Below are positions 1 through 10,619 of a DNA stretch of 64,000 nt, piece after piece. Location: the NCBI RefSeq assembly GCF_024139115.2, contig NC_085141.1, positions 381,193,278 through 381,257,277 on the forward strand, read 5' to 3'. The notes beneath the pieces were generated by a model. The model had not been told where the DNA came from and made no database searches. It saw only the letters and a program-made list of their open reading frames with translations. The first letter of the stretch is position 1. Each line of letters opens with the position of its first letter. Origin of the DNA: Armigeres subalbatus. Its lineage: Eukaryota > Arthropoda > Insecta > Diptera > Culicidae. A program made the position numbers and the translations under genes.

Positions 1-787
1 AGGGAATTTTTTTTGATTTCTTTGACTGATTTATATAATTTATACACTTCAGAAGAAATCAATAAAACATTAATTGGTTTTTCCTTTTTTCGGAAATAAA
101 CAACAAATGGGCCAGAAAAAGTCGAGGGATACATTTTGATTCGAAATGGTTTATGAGATTGAGCAGTAGATGGATCATTATCATTCCCAGAGTTTGTATC
201 ACCTGCATCAGTCTCCATCACGGAGAATTGAGGGGGGGGCTCAAAACCAACAAAATAATGAAAAATAAAAATATAAAATATAAAAAAAATAAAGAAATAA
301 TAAGAAAAGTGATACTTAAAATCTCCAAACTTCGAAACTTCAGTCACCAGACACCAACTCCTGCCGCATCCACACAGTGATTCCAATCTTCAAAATCCTC
401 AATAGCAGGACTTCAAAAGCTCCTACCGCATCCACACAGTGATTCTAATCTTCGAAATCCAGTCCAAAACCTGAAAATAGAGAGAAAAAAAAATGACAAG
501 CGCAGAAAAAACCGTCTAACCTGGTCAAGGCCTACTTACCAAGATGAGCCAGGCATTTAAAACAACCTCAAAAGCCTCAAAAGCTGACAAAAAAAAAAGT
601 AGTGAGAAAATCATCAAAATTCAAAGTAAGTAAACGCGTTTCTGTAAATACCAACTGGTCAATTAACTATAGATTGATGTATATCCATCCTTTATGAAAC
701 CTATCTATTTCTCTTCAGGAGTTTTTAAGAATATTTGCGGGGTTTGATCGTGCTTTTTGTTCAACGCATGATATAATAATGCTATAA
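1..787. other. Low-copy AT-rich DNA, no gene seen
   Basis: Low-complexity A/T-rich sequence with poly-A runs. The only structure I can support is a short direct duplication at 358-460, listed separately. The 75-codon open frame at 153-380 is lysine-rich read-through of A-rich DNA and has no recognisable motif. Confidence 0.5.
358..460. repeat. Two-copy direct repeat, ~62-bp period
   Basis: A block beginning CTCCTGCCGCATCCACACAG at about 358 recurs with few changes at about 420 (CTCCTACCGCATCCACACAG), and each copy continues into GTGATTC and ATCTTC. Only two copies are present, so this is a simple local tandem duplication. Confidence 0.7.
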
Positions 788-862
788 CATAGCTTAGGAA
801 CATTGCAGTTAATAACTATGGAAATGCTTAATGAATACGTAGCCTAGTAGGGGATATAATGG
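788..862 (+). repeat. SINE-like fragment, same family as 17131-17250
   Basis: The stretch TAGCTTAGGAACATTGCAG followed by TTAATAACTATGG and TGCTTAATGAA closely matches the insertion at 17131-17250 in the BEL element. Only the middle of the family is present, with no (AAG)n tail. It is the degraded end of a tRNA/LINE-derived retroposon common in culicine DNA; the family name is not known to me. Confidence 0.55.
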
Positions 863-1560
863 TAACAAAACAAACCATTGCGAGCAAGTCCTTGATTTGG
901 GTTTCAACTAATTCGCAAATTTTGCAACCTATCCACTCAAAGTCTTCACGAACGGAAGAATTCAATCTGCTGGTCGCTCATCAACAGCACTATCAAAACG
1001 AATCTATCTACGAGCGGCAACATCATTCGCCGAGTGGCGGAGCTTCTTAGAATTCGAAAAAGCTTATGTTACTTGACACGAGAGGCGGAACCGCCTCATC
1101 AGCAGTCAGTTCTGTTGGTCAGATTTTTGCTGCTTGCAGATTCCTACCGGGTCTGAATCCGGTATGGCGAGCTACTACACCAGCAGCTCCATCTCATCCC
1201 GTATCATCGCGTCATCGTTCGGTACGGACGCAACTCGTTAGAGGCCGATGATAAATTATCATTAGAGCACCTGGCAATGGCGGGGATGGATAGGGTGGGG
1301 TTCTTCGCGCATCCAAGGTGATCCGTATGGAATTACACAACCCATAAGTCATGGTCGAGGTTTTGGCCGCATGATCAGTCAGTGCTGTGGTACTGGGAGA
1401 GAGTCGCCACGGACGGTTAGCCGCTTGAATGTGTCTGGTAATGAGCTGGGTAATCAATCTTTGTTTTGCGGCACGGTGAATGAAGCATTCAATCAAGACA
1501 ATATCTTGACCCTGGATATTAGGGAGTTGTTGGTGGACGTCAGAGGGGATGCATAGTTTG
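863..1560 (+). other. Unresolved coding-like stretch (possible dead ORF)
   Basis: This region has higher GC than its flanks and open frames on the plus strand at 859-1050, 1066-1251 and 1371-1556, plus one on the minus strand at 1212-1496. The plus frames read peptides of mixed, non-repetitive composition, such as ERQHHSPSGGAS and LTLDIRELLVDVRGDA, but no domain is recognised. They could be pieces of one decayed retroelement or host-derived reading frame broken by stops. I cannot choose a strand with certainty, and no splice structure is evident. Confidence 0.2.
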
Positions 1561-1924
1561 AATTCGATCTATTGGAAAAAGGTAAATGAGAATTTATTAG
1601 AGGCATTTATGGAGTTATGTAACTGTTCTATGGTTAAGATCAATGACGAAACATAAAGAAGCTGGATGACGTAGAAAAAAAAAACAGAGGACAAAGGGTT
1701 TCTTCCACGGTTTTCTTGTTTGAGCCGCTGTGTGTTTAATCGAAAGACTATAATCAATGCCTTGAATTCAGCAACAATCCAAATAGTATTCATTCAAGAT
1801 CACACAGTGAGTGGCTTGCAGAATAGTGTGCACGTGAATTGTTTAGCGTCTATGCAAAACGTGTTAATCTAAGTTATACTCCTAAATAAACTACACTATC
1901 CAACAAAATTGACCTTTTTTTCGC
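1561..1924. other. Low-copy AT-rich DNA, nothing recognised
   Basis: No motif, repeat or plausible reading frame. The 74-codon minus frame at 1569-1793 has random-looking composition. Confidence 0.4.
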
Positions 1925-2330
1925 TTACTTCAAATATTTTCAGTGTACTCAATTGATTTTACGCTGAATTCAGATACATATTCAGATTTTCTGTAACACG
2001 TCCAGTTTTTGAGATAAACAGATTTTAATTCACAAAAGTACGTATTTCCATAGAAATTTGGTTTTTCTCCTCTGCAAAGCTGAATTTCTGCTCCTCACTT
2101 TGAGAATATAGTTTGCTTTCATAGAAAAAGTCATTTAGAATCATTATTGGTTGTTGTATTTTATTTGTCACATACATTTGTTGTGAAAAACGGAATTTAA
2201 TTCACAAAAGTACATATTTTCATAGAAATTTGGTTTCTCTCCTCTGAAAAGCTGAATATCAGCATCTCACTGTGTGAACAAAGTTTAAATATCATAGGAT
2301 GGGCCTTGAAGAATGCACAAGAGTTGTGCA
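1925..2330 (+). mobile_element. Left arm of a long-inverted-repeat (foldback-like) element
   Basis: About 400 bp here match, as reverse complement, the sequence at about 6219-6560 on the far side of the RTE-like LINE. Shared landmarks in the same order are TTTTCAGTGTACT, TTTTAATTCACAAAA, CATAGAAATTTGGTTT, CTCACTTTGAGAATA, TTTTATTTGTCAC and GGGCCTTG. Within the arm a ~60-bp block around CATAGAAATTTGGTTT occurs twice (about 2030 and 2195). The element is read as a MITE or foldback element whose loop received the LINE. Its outer termini and target duplication are not resolved. Confidence 0.75.
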
Positions 2331-2401
2331 AAATAAAATTCAATAACCCATATGCATTTTACCAAAATAAAATTCAATTAACCCATATGCATTACATTTT
2401 A
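2331..2401. repeat. Loop of the foldback element with a local duplication
   Basis: The motif AAAATAAAATTCAAT followed by ACCCATATGCATT occurs twice in 70 bp (about 2331 and 2365). It lies between the left arm and the LINE insertion site. Confidence 0.6.
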
Positions 2402-2660
2402 CATTTTACGGGGGCAGCAGGGACTATGTCCAAGGGCTTGACGATCCCTCCCCAGGCCATCTGCGAGTTGTGGCGCCTGCCTAGGATGTGGTAGGGCTTG
2501 ACAGTGGGGCCTGTTAAACCTCCATAAAAAGGTGCATGTATCCGCAAGTAGGCTCCGCCAAAGCTACCGTGTGCCGCTCAAAGCGCACAAGCCCAAGTCC
2601 TGGTGTTAGGTGGGACGCTAAACAGCCCTGACACGACGGCCCTCCGACGAGACAGGAGGT

Positions 2661-3530
2661 TTGCGCAGGCCCAATAAGCCGCCTGTAAAAACAATTATTA
2701 CGAACGACATAGAAGATAATACGACTCGATACAATCGGCAACGACCTAGGCGACGAATAAAGGATCACGATTGGAAGCTTGGGTCATGGAACTGCAAGTC
2801 GCTAGGCTTCGCAGGTTGCGATAGGATAATCTACGATGAATTACATCCCCGATACTTCGATGTCGTAGCGCTGCAGGAAATCTGCTGGACAGGACAGAAA
2901 GTGTGGAAAAGCGGGCATCGAGCGGCTACCTTCTACCAAAGCTGTGGCACCACCAACGAGCTGGGAACCGGCTTCATAGTGCTGGGAAAGATGCGCCAAC
3001 GCGTGATTGGGTGGCAGCCAATCAACGCAAGGATGTGCAAGCAGAGGATAAAAGGCCGTTTCTTCAACTATAGCATCATCAACGTGCACTGCCCACACGA
3101 AGGGAGATTCGACGACGAGAAAGAAGCGTTCTATGCGCAGCTGGAGCAGACATACGATGGATGCCCACTGCGGGACGTCAAAATCGTCATCGGTGACATG
3201 AACGCTTAGGTAGGAAGGGAGGAAATGTACAGACCGGTCATCGGACCGGAAAGTCTGCATACCGTATCGAACGACAACGGCCAACGATGCATAAACTTTG
3301 CAGCCTCCCGCGGAATGGTAGTCCGAATCACTTTCTTCCCCCGCAAGAATATCCACAAGGCCACATGGAAATCACCTAATCAAGTAACGGAAAACCAAAT
3401 CGACCACGTTCTAATCGACGGTAAATTCTTCTCCGACATCACGAACGTACGCACTTACCGCAGTGCGAATATTGAATCCGACCACTACCTCGTCGCAGTA
3501 TGTCTGTCGGAGTCGTCCGCCGCGGCTTAA
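2661..3530 (+). pseudogene. LINE apurinic-type endonuclease domain (5' part of dead polyprotein)
   Basis: Encodes the exonuclease/endonuclease/phosphatase-fold nickase that opens the genomic target for reverse transcription. Visible motifs in order: WNCKSL near residue 43 (catalytic Asn), VALQEICWTG (catalytic Glu), GDMNA near the first stop (Asp/Asn pair), and SDHY near the end (Ser-Asp-His triad). The frame is cut by TAG at 3207-3209, directly after GDMNA, and resumes in the same frame as VGREEMYRP, so this is a simple nonsense change. It closes at 3528-3530 after SDHYLVAVCL, where the reading frame moves to that of the RT part, indicating a frameshift. There is no strong start; the Met near 2661 is only the first available. 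Confidence 0.9.
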
Positions 3531-6188
3531 CATTGGGCGGCTACAAGATGGTAGACTAGCCCAAGACTACGCGCAGCAGCTGGAAGTGGCACTCCCAACG
3601 GAAGAGCAGCTAGGCGCAGCATCTCTTGAAGATGGCTAGAGAGATATTCGACCCGCCATTGGAAGCACCGCAACCGCTGCACTAGGCACGGTGGCTCCGG
3701 ATCAGAGAAACGACTGGTATGACGGCGAATGTGAGCAGATAGTTGAGGAGAAGAATGCAGCATGGGCGAGATTGCTGCAACACCGCACGAGGGCGAACGA
3801 GGCACGATACAAACGGGCGCAGAACAGACAAAACTCGATTTTCCGGAGGAAAAAGCGCCAGCAGGAAGATCGAGACCGTGAAGAGACGGAGGAACTGTAC
3901 CGCGCTAATAACACACGAAAGTTCTATGAGAAGTTGAACCGTTCACGTAAGGGCCACGTGCCACAGCCCGATATGTGTAAGGACATAAACGGGAACCTTC
4001 TTACGAACGAGCGTGAGGTGATCCAAAGGTGGCGGCAGCACTACGAAGAGCACCTGAATGGCGATATGACAGACAACGGTGGCGGTATAGTAATGAACCT
4101 AGTAGCACGCGTGCAGGACATGCGACTTCCGGCTCCGAATCTCCAGGAAATCCAGGAGGAGATCGGCCGGCTGAAAAACAACAAAGCCCCTGGAGTTGAC
4201 CAACTACCAGGAGAGCTGTTTAAACACGGTGGTGAAGCACTGGCTAGAGCGCTGCATTGGGTGATTACCAAGGTTTGGGAGGATGAGGTTCTGCCGCAGG
4301 AGTGGATGGAAGGTGTCGTGTGTCCCATCTACAAAAAGGGCGATAAGCTGGATTGTAGCAACTACCGCGCAATCACATTGCTGAACGCCGCCTACAAGGT
4401 ACTCTCCCAAACTTTATGCCGCCGATTAACACCAATTGCAAGAGAGTTCGTGGGGCAGTACCAGGCGGGATTTAGGGGTGAACGCTCTACCACAGACCAG
4501 GTGTTCGCCATACGTCAGGTATTGCAGAAATGCCGCGAATACAACGTGCCCACACATCATCTATTTATCGACTTCAAAGCCGCATATGATACAATCGATC
4601 GGGACCAGCTATGGCAGCTAATGCACGAAAACGGATTTCCGGATAAACTGATACGGTTGATCAAGGCGACGATGGATCGGGTGATGTGCGTAGTTCGAGT
4701 TTCAAGGGCATTCTCGAGTCCCTTCGAAACCCATAGAGGGTTACGGCAAGGTAATGGTCTTTCGTGTCTGCTATTCAACATCGCTTTGGAGGGAGTAATA
4801 CGAAGGGCAGGGATTGACACGAGTGGTACGATTTTCACGAAGTCCGTCCAGTTATTTGGTTTCGCCGACGACATTGATATCATGGCACGTAACTTTGAGA
4901 GGATGGAGGAAGCCTACATCAGACTGAAAAGCGAAGCTAAACGGATTGGACTAGTCATCAACACGTCGAAGACGAAGTACATGATAGGAAGAGGCTCAAG
5001 AGAGGTCAATGTGAGCCACCCACCACGAGTTTCTATCGGTGGTGACGAAATCGAGGTGGTTGAAGAATTCGTGTACTTGGGCTCACTGGTGACCGCCGAT
5101 AACGATACCAGCAGAGAAATTCGGAGACGCATAGTGGCTGGAAATCGTACGTACTTTGGACTCCGCAAGACGCTTCGATCGAATAGAGTTCGCCGCCGTA
5201 CCAAACTGACTATCTACAAAACGCTTATAAGACCGGTAGTTCTCTACGGACACGAGACCTGGACGATGCTCGTGGAGTTTTCGAAAGGAAAGTGTTGCGT
5301 ACCGTCAACTGGGGGGAAGATGATCATTGAGGTGAAGATGATCATTTGATGTGTCAGTCAAAAGTGCCAAATTTTTTTATGAAACGGTAGTCAACAATAT
5401 TCTCCGTTCAAGTAATGTTACCGCTAGGTAGAAATCCGAGTTTTTCGATTATAATCATGAAAATGTATTTTGTGGAAGAAAGAGAGAGATAGCCATAAAT
5501 GACGCTATTTCCGTTTCAAATATTGACTTCGTAGACTTCTTTACGTAGTAAATTCAACATTCATACAAATAACCTAGTGTATTTTGACTACTAGGTCATA
5601 ATTATTTTAGTAGAGCTGTCTTGATCAATTTCACCCCAAACCAGATTACTCAAAAAATGTGTGATAATTTAATTTATTTTAATAAATGCGAATGCATTTC
5701 AGAAAACTAAAGTTGTTGATTATTGCAACGTATAGCAGTACATGTTTTGAAAATATTTGTTTTGATTTAAAATGTAAACACACATTGTTATTGCATGTTT
5801 TGTCTTAAAAATGATCATCTTCCCCCCAGTTGACGGTACCATCTATGGTGGGTTGCAGATGGCGGACGGTACATGGAGGAGGCGAATGAACCACGAGTTG
5901 CATCAGCTGTTGGGAGAACCATCCATCGTTCACACCGCGAAAATCGGAAGACTGCGGTGGGCCGGGCACGTAGCCAGAATGTCGGACAGTAATCCGGTGA
6001 AAATGGTTCTCGACAACGATCCGACGGAAACAAGAAGGCGAGGTGCACAGCGGGCAAGGTGGATCGATCAGGTGGAGGACGACTTGCGGACCCTCCGCAG
6101 ACTGCGTGGTTGGCGAAGTGCAGCCATGAACCGAGCTGAATGGAGAAGTCTTTTATGTGCAGCACAGGCCACTCCGGCCTTAGTCTGA
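3531..6188 (+). pseudogene. LINE reverse transcriptase domain (3' part of dead polyprotein, MITE-interrupted)
   Basis: The frame enters at about 3535, carries a TAG at 3637-3639, is open at 3691-5301, and resumes after the MITE at 5837-6188. RT landmarks: the NNKAPGVDQLPGELFK block near 4180, CPIYKKGDKLDCSNYRAI (palm), HHLFIDFKAAYDTID (first catalytic Asp, near 4555), RGLRQGNGLSCLLFN, and the active-site FADDIDI at 4861-4881. The C-terminal part contains YGHETWTM and, beyond the MITE, WRRRMNHELHQLLGEPSI and RRRGAQRARWIDQVEDDL. Before MITE entry the two halves were contiguous (…VLRTI|YGGLQ…). The domain would copy the element RNA onto nicked DNA. This copy cannot make an intact protein. Confidence 0.93.
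5302..5836. mobile_element. 535-bp MITE nested in the RT gene, TA target duplication
   Basis: The ends are near-perfect inverted repeats of ~27 bp starting CCGTCAACTGGGGGGAAGAT at 5302 and ending in the reverse complement at 5836. TA is duplicated at 5300-5301 and 5837-5838; the palindrome GTAC also fits, so a 4-bp duplication cannot be excluded. Removing the element and one TA restores the RT reading frame across the junction, which fixes the boundaries. The motif GAAGATGATCATT is repeated in tandem at the left end. The interior is AT-rich with no coding capacity. A TA duplication suggests mobilisation by a Tc1/mariner-like or similar transposase. Confidence 0.9.
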
Positions 6189-6218
6189 TGATAAATAAAT
6201 AAAAAAAATGCATTTTAC

Positions 6219-6560
6219 AAGGCCCGTTCCATGAAATGCGAACTTTAATCCCAAAATGAAAAGTTTCTATGAAAATACTTTCTTTTGTGAATTTAATTTT
6301 CGTTTTTTACAATCAATGTACGTGACAAATAAAATCCAACAATACACATGCATTCTAGAAGGTTTATTCTACGATATTCAAATTTTATTCTCAAAGTGAG
6401 AAGCCAAAATTTAACTTTGCAGAGCAAAGAAACCAAATTTCTATGAAAATACGTAGTTTTGTGAATTAAAACACGTTTTCCTCAAAAATCTGAATACATG
6501 ACTCAATTAAGCGAAGAAAAATCTTTCAAGTACACTGAAAATGGTTGAAGGTAGTGAAAC
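6219..6560 (-). mobile_element. Right arm of the foldback-like element
   Basis: Reverse-complement partner of 1925-2330. It begins directly after the LINE's 3' target duplication and ends near ACTGAAAATGGTTGAAG. Together with the left arm it proves that the LINE at 2410-6210 landed inside a pre-existing inverted-repeat element. Confidence 0.75.
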
Positions 6561-6620
6561 ACTGTTGAGGCATTCCACGGGGGCATGTCAGTCGATCCTG
6601 AGCGACCATTTCGAAAATAT

Positions 6621-9600
6621 TTGAAACTCTGTACAGTTTTTCAATTTTATCTAAATCGTCATTTTTCGATATCAAATCTTCATATTGAGTCACGACTAAC
6701 TTTTCAAAAGGGTGTATGTGAAAATGGTTCAAAAATATTTAAAAAGCTGCACAGCAAAAACGGAATGTTCGATTGTTATGATTTTTTCAGCAAAGTTAGA
6801 CAACTAAATGGTGATTCTTAAGAAAATGTGCAAAGTAAAAAAAAAATTTTTTTTGCCTTTAAAAATATCATTTTTGTCACAAAAACTCAAATATCTCAAA
6901 ACCCTATCTTTTTTCGAACGTAATTTTTTAGGGAAAACGGTCCATTATATTAGCTATCTACCATAAAAATTTGGTGATGGTAAACTAATAAACAAAAAAG
7001 TTATGACATTTCAAACATTTCACAATTTTCACATTTAGTAAAAAAAAAATTTTTTCTGTGTAAGTTATTTCGAGAATTGCAGTTTGATGCAGATTTTATT
7101 GTTAAGGGACGTGATTTAAACAAGTTGTTTTCATGATATTTTGATTTAATTATTCATAGCATCTATAAGAAACTTAGACACGATCCAGTGTTGTGATCAA
7201 AAGTATTGATAGTGTCATAATTTTCATTGCACGTGACTGGCGAAAAATTCTTTTAATAGTGTTGAAACCTGTTGATAATAACTTTGATAGAAACATATCA
7301 GAAATGTTATTTTTAAGACAAAAGCTGCAAAATCAAAGCTGCAAAAAAAATACCTCTTAGAGAATAGACTTTATGATCGGGAGGAAACGGGTATCTTCAA
7401 CAACAACAAATGCATGATAGGTACATACCATGACAATGCTCACGAAAAAGCAAAAAAATTACTACTACTAAGGTTGTTAAAGATCTTATAGTAATTTTTT
7501 TCTTCAGTCAAGCAAATGACACCAAACTAGTCAGTGAAAACTTAAAAGTGATTTTGTTTATTGAAATATTACGAACAACATGAGTAGCCGCTTTCTCAAC
7601 TGTTGTAGGCCGTTTGATGGAAAAAAGTGTTCAAAAGAATTACGAAATCTCACCGAAAGCACCATAGCTAAACTGAAAGCGACTGGTTATGCTCCAATGT
7701 CCACATTGAATACAAATTTACGCATTTGCACGTCCTGCCGTCTAAACGTTAACAAAAGAGCAATCTGTATATCATCGGTTGAGCAGAGCGCAGGAAGTTC
7801 GAAAACGACAGCAACTGAGGAATTGCCAGATGTATCGACAACAACTGAGGAATTACCAGAAGTATTAAGTGCTGAGAGCCTTGCCACCGTACCATCAGCG
7901 AAATCTGTTTCAACAAATCAATCGGAAGATGAGTGTATCCAAAAGGTCAACATCGAACGCTTTAACGAGGGCATAGCTGGGATAAAAGTGACTCCGATTA
8001 AATGGAGTAAGATGGACTACGTTTATTACCCGGAGAAAAATACCGTGAAATAAACGAAGCTGTACGAAGAAACCTCTTCAAATTAGGACCTGATGATGTG
8101 GAAAATACAGACTACGATGAGGTAATTATAAATATGAAGGAAAGGTTCTCGAATGCAGCCACGACAAGGAAAGAAAAATTATTGATTTTGTCGATGCTGC
8201 CAAGTTCGTGGTCTATTCAGGATGCCATTGATGAGTTCAAAACCAATAGAAATACAGTAAAAGAGGCAAAACAATTGAAGAATAACTGTCTTTCAACCAA
8301 AAAATACTAGGTCTAGTACTGCATTAACAGATGAGACAAAAGAAATAGTAGTTCAATATTTTGAAGATGATGAAGTAAGTCGAGCTATGCCTGGTCAAAA
8401 GATTATGTATCAGTAAAGATGGAAAGCGTCAAGCAATCCAAAAACGATTAATGATGACGACTTTGAAAGAAGCGTACACACGCTTCAAGGAAATTCACGA
8501 TAATATTAAAATAGGTTTTTCCTCATTTGCAAGCCTTCGGCCAAGGCAATGTAAGCTTCTTTCCAATTCAGGAACACATAATGTGTGTGTGTGCACAACC
8601 CATGAGAATATTAATCTTATTTTACATAGTTTGAAAAGAATCAATTTAACAAAGGATATTAAAATGTTAACTGGTAGTCTTTTGTGTGAAAATACAACAT
8701 CAAATTGCTATCTACGATCTTGTTCGGATTGTCCAGATTCTTCATCATTGGAAAATACTTTATTCGCTGAGTTTGAAGAAAAATATATTGATCAGTTATC
8801 ATTTGAGCAATGGGTGACCACGGATAGGTGTGACATAGAAACTATTGTAAAACCTGTAGATGAGTTTGTGTCATATTTTGCTTGAAATTAGAAAGTTTAA
8901 TCCTCACGATTTCATTAAAACAGAACAATCCAGCTTTTTAAAAATACGAAAAATACATTACAAAATGGTGAATTTTTAGTCATTTGTGATTTTTCTGAAA
9001 ATTACAGCTTTGTATTGCAAGATGAAGTGCAGTCCCATCACTGGAACGTACAACAAGCTACAATTCATCCATTCGTTATTTATTTTAATGGAAGTACGCA
9101 AATTGAACACTTAAGTTTTATTATAATTTCCGAAGATTTAAGCCACGATTCAGTATCCGTAAACTTGTTCATTGAAAAAATGATTAACTTTGTACGCGTT
9201 GATAAGCATAAAGAAGTCAAAAAGATATATTTCATGTCTGATGGAGCAGCGTCGCAGTACAAAAATCGTAAGAATTTTTCGAGCCTATGTCAATTTAAAT
9301 CAAGGTACGGAATTGATGCAGAATGGCATTTTTGCTACATCACATGGCAAAGGTCCTTGTGATGCTATTGGAAGAACAATAAAGCGCATGGCCACAAGAG
9401 CAAGTTTAGCCAAAGAACGTGAGCATCCAATTAAAACTGCGAAAGAACTTTTGATTGGGCAAATCGTAGAAAAGAAAAAGATTTAACCAAATTATCATTT
9501 TGTTTTACTACTATTGAAAAGTACGAAATAAAGGCTTCAGAGCTCAGCGAGCAATTTAATAACGCGAAAACGATCCAAGGAACCCAAAAATTTCACTGTT

Positions 9601-10433
9601 TCATTCCATTGTCGGAAAATAAAATTAAAGCAAAACTATACTCAAACTGTGCTGATAATAATTCAAAAGTGTTCAATATTTTCAAAAATTTGAATAAAAT
9701 AAATAAAAAATAAGTATTAATAAACTGTTTTCATGATATCATAACCCATACCAAAATTCAAACCCAAAACTCTTAGAGTTTCTATAACAACATTGTGTAA
9801 CTGCCACATTTAATTTAATACTTAGGATAATATTAATTCATTTTTATTTATTTATACATATAATATTTATACATATAATATACATAATATCGATGAATAC
9901 ATAAATATGGAATATCATACAAACAACTTGTTTAACTCACGCAAGGCCCTTAACAATAAAATCAGCATCAAACTGCGATTCTTGAAAAAAAATACACGGA
10001 ATTTTTTTTTTGTTTACTATATGTGAAAATTGTGAAATGTTTGAAATGTCATAACTTTTTTGTTTATTAGTTTACCATCACCAAATTTTTATGGTAGATA
10101 GCTAATATAATGGACCGTTTTCCCTAAAAAATTACGTTCGAAAAAAGATAGGGTTTTGAGATATTTGAGTTTTTGTGACAAAAATGATATTTTTAAAGGC
10201 AAAAAATTTTTTTTTTTACTGTGCACATTTTCTTAAGAATCACCATTTAGTTGTCTAACTTTGCTGAAAAAATCATAACAATCGAACATTCCGTTTTTGC
10301 TGTGCAGCTTTTTAAATATTTTTGAACCATTTTCACATACACCCTTTTGAAAAGTTAGTCGTGACTCAATATGAAGATTTGATATCGAAAAATGACGATT
10401 TAGATGAAATTGAAAAACTGTGCAAAGTTTCAA
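6621..10433. mobile_element. 3.8-kb DNA transposon with ~0.5-kb terminal inverted repeats
   Basis: Left (about 6621-7150) and right (about 9905-10433) arms match as reverse complements over about 510-530 bp. Shared landmarks include TTTTTCAATTT, CGTCATTTTTCGATATCAAA, GCACAGCAAAAACGGAATG, CTATCTACCATAAAAATTTG and TAAGGGACGTGATT / its counterpart. Between them lies a single transposase-like coding region (7580-9712, plus strand). I could not define a clean target-site duplication at the outer ends (…AATAT|TTGAAACT and AGTTTCAA|CTCA…). Such long arms suggest either an unusual cut-and-paste family or extension of shorter repeats. The superfamily is not named with confidence. Confidence 0.85.
7580..9712 (+). 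pseudogene. Transposase of the 6621-10433 element, frameshifted
   Basis: Start ATG at 7580. The N-terminus has paired cysteines (NCCRPFDGKKC, RICTSCRLNV), compatible with a zinc-binding region. The open frame stops at 8053 and continues in other frames (YREINEAVRRNLFKLGP near 8040; ALTDETKEIVVQYFEDDE near 8325; GFSSFASLRPRQC near 8515; HNVCVCTTHENINLIL near 8580). Acidic motifs spaced like a DDD/E nuclease follow: CDFSENYSFVLQDEVQSHHW near 8980, YFMSDGAASQYKN near 9230, and ATSHGKGPCDAIGRTIKR near 9345. The C-terminal end KFHCFIPLSENKI closes at about 9712. At least four frameshifts make it inactive. I recognise the motif set as a transposase-like family seen in many animals but cannot name the superfamily from memory. 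Confidence 0.75.
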
Positions 10434-10619
10434 CTCAATAGAAAATCATGAATTAAAAATTTTCTTAAATTTTGATGCTGTTGCTTGGAATCGCTCGTTG
10501 ACTATTGTTACTTCACCCAACCAGCGACTGTTAGGTTTTCGTACAAGTTTGTATAAGAACTTTCCAAAATCTGTATAAGAACTGGGGATATGCGAAATTT
10601 GTTATTCGTGATAAAGACT

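Larger units (their letters stand above)
2402..6218 (+). mobile_element. RTE-like non-LTR retrotransposon, near full length, dead; with 8-bp target duplication
   Basis: The element body is 2410-6210, flanked by CATTTTAC at 2402-2409 and 6211-6218. Subtracting the 535-bp MITE at 5302-5836 leaves about 3.27 kb, the usual size of RTE-clade LINEs, which encode an endonuclease and reverse transcriptase in one polyprotein. Clade assignment comes from overall protein resemblance, the absence of an extra C-terminal ORF, and the short 3' end GATAAATAAATAAA. About 250 bp of 5' UTR precede the first endonuclease-like residues. The copy is inactivated by two stop codons, a frameshift and the MITE. A second, 5'-truncated relative lies at 53569-55490. 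R1/I-type clades are less likely. Confidence 0.9.
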
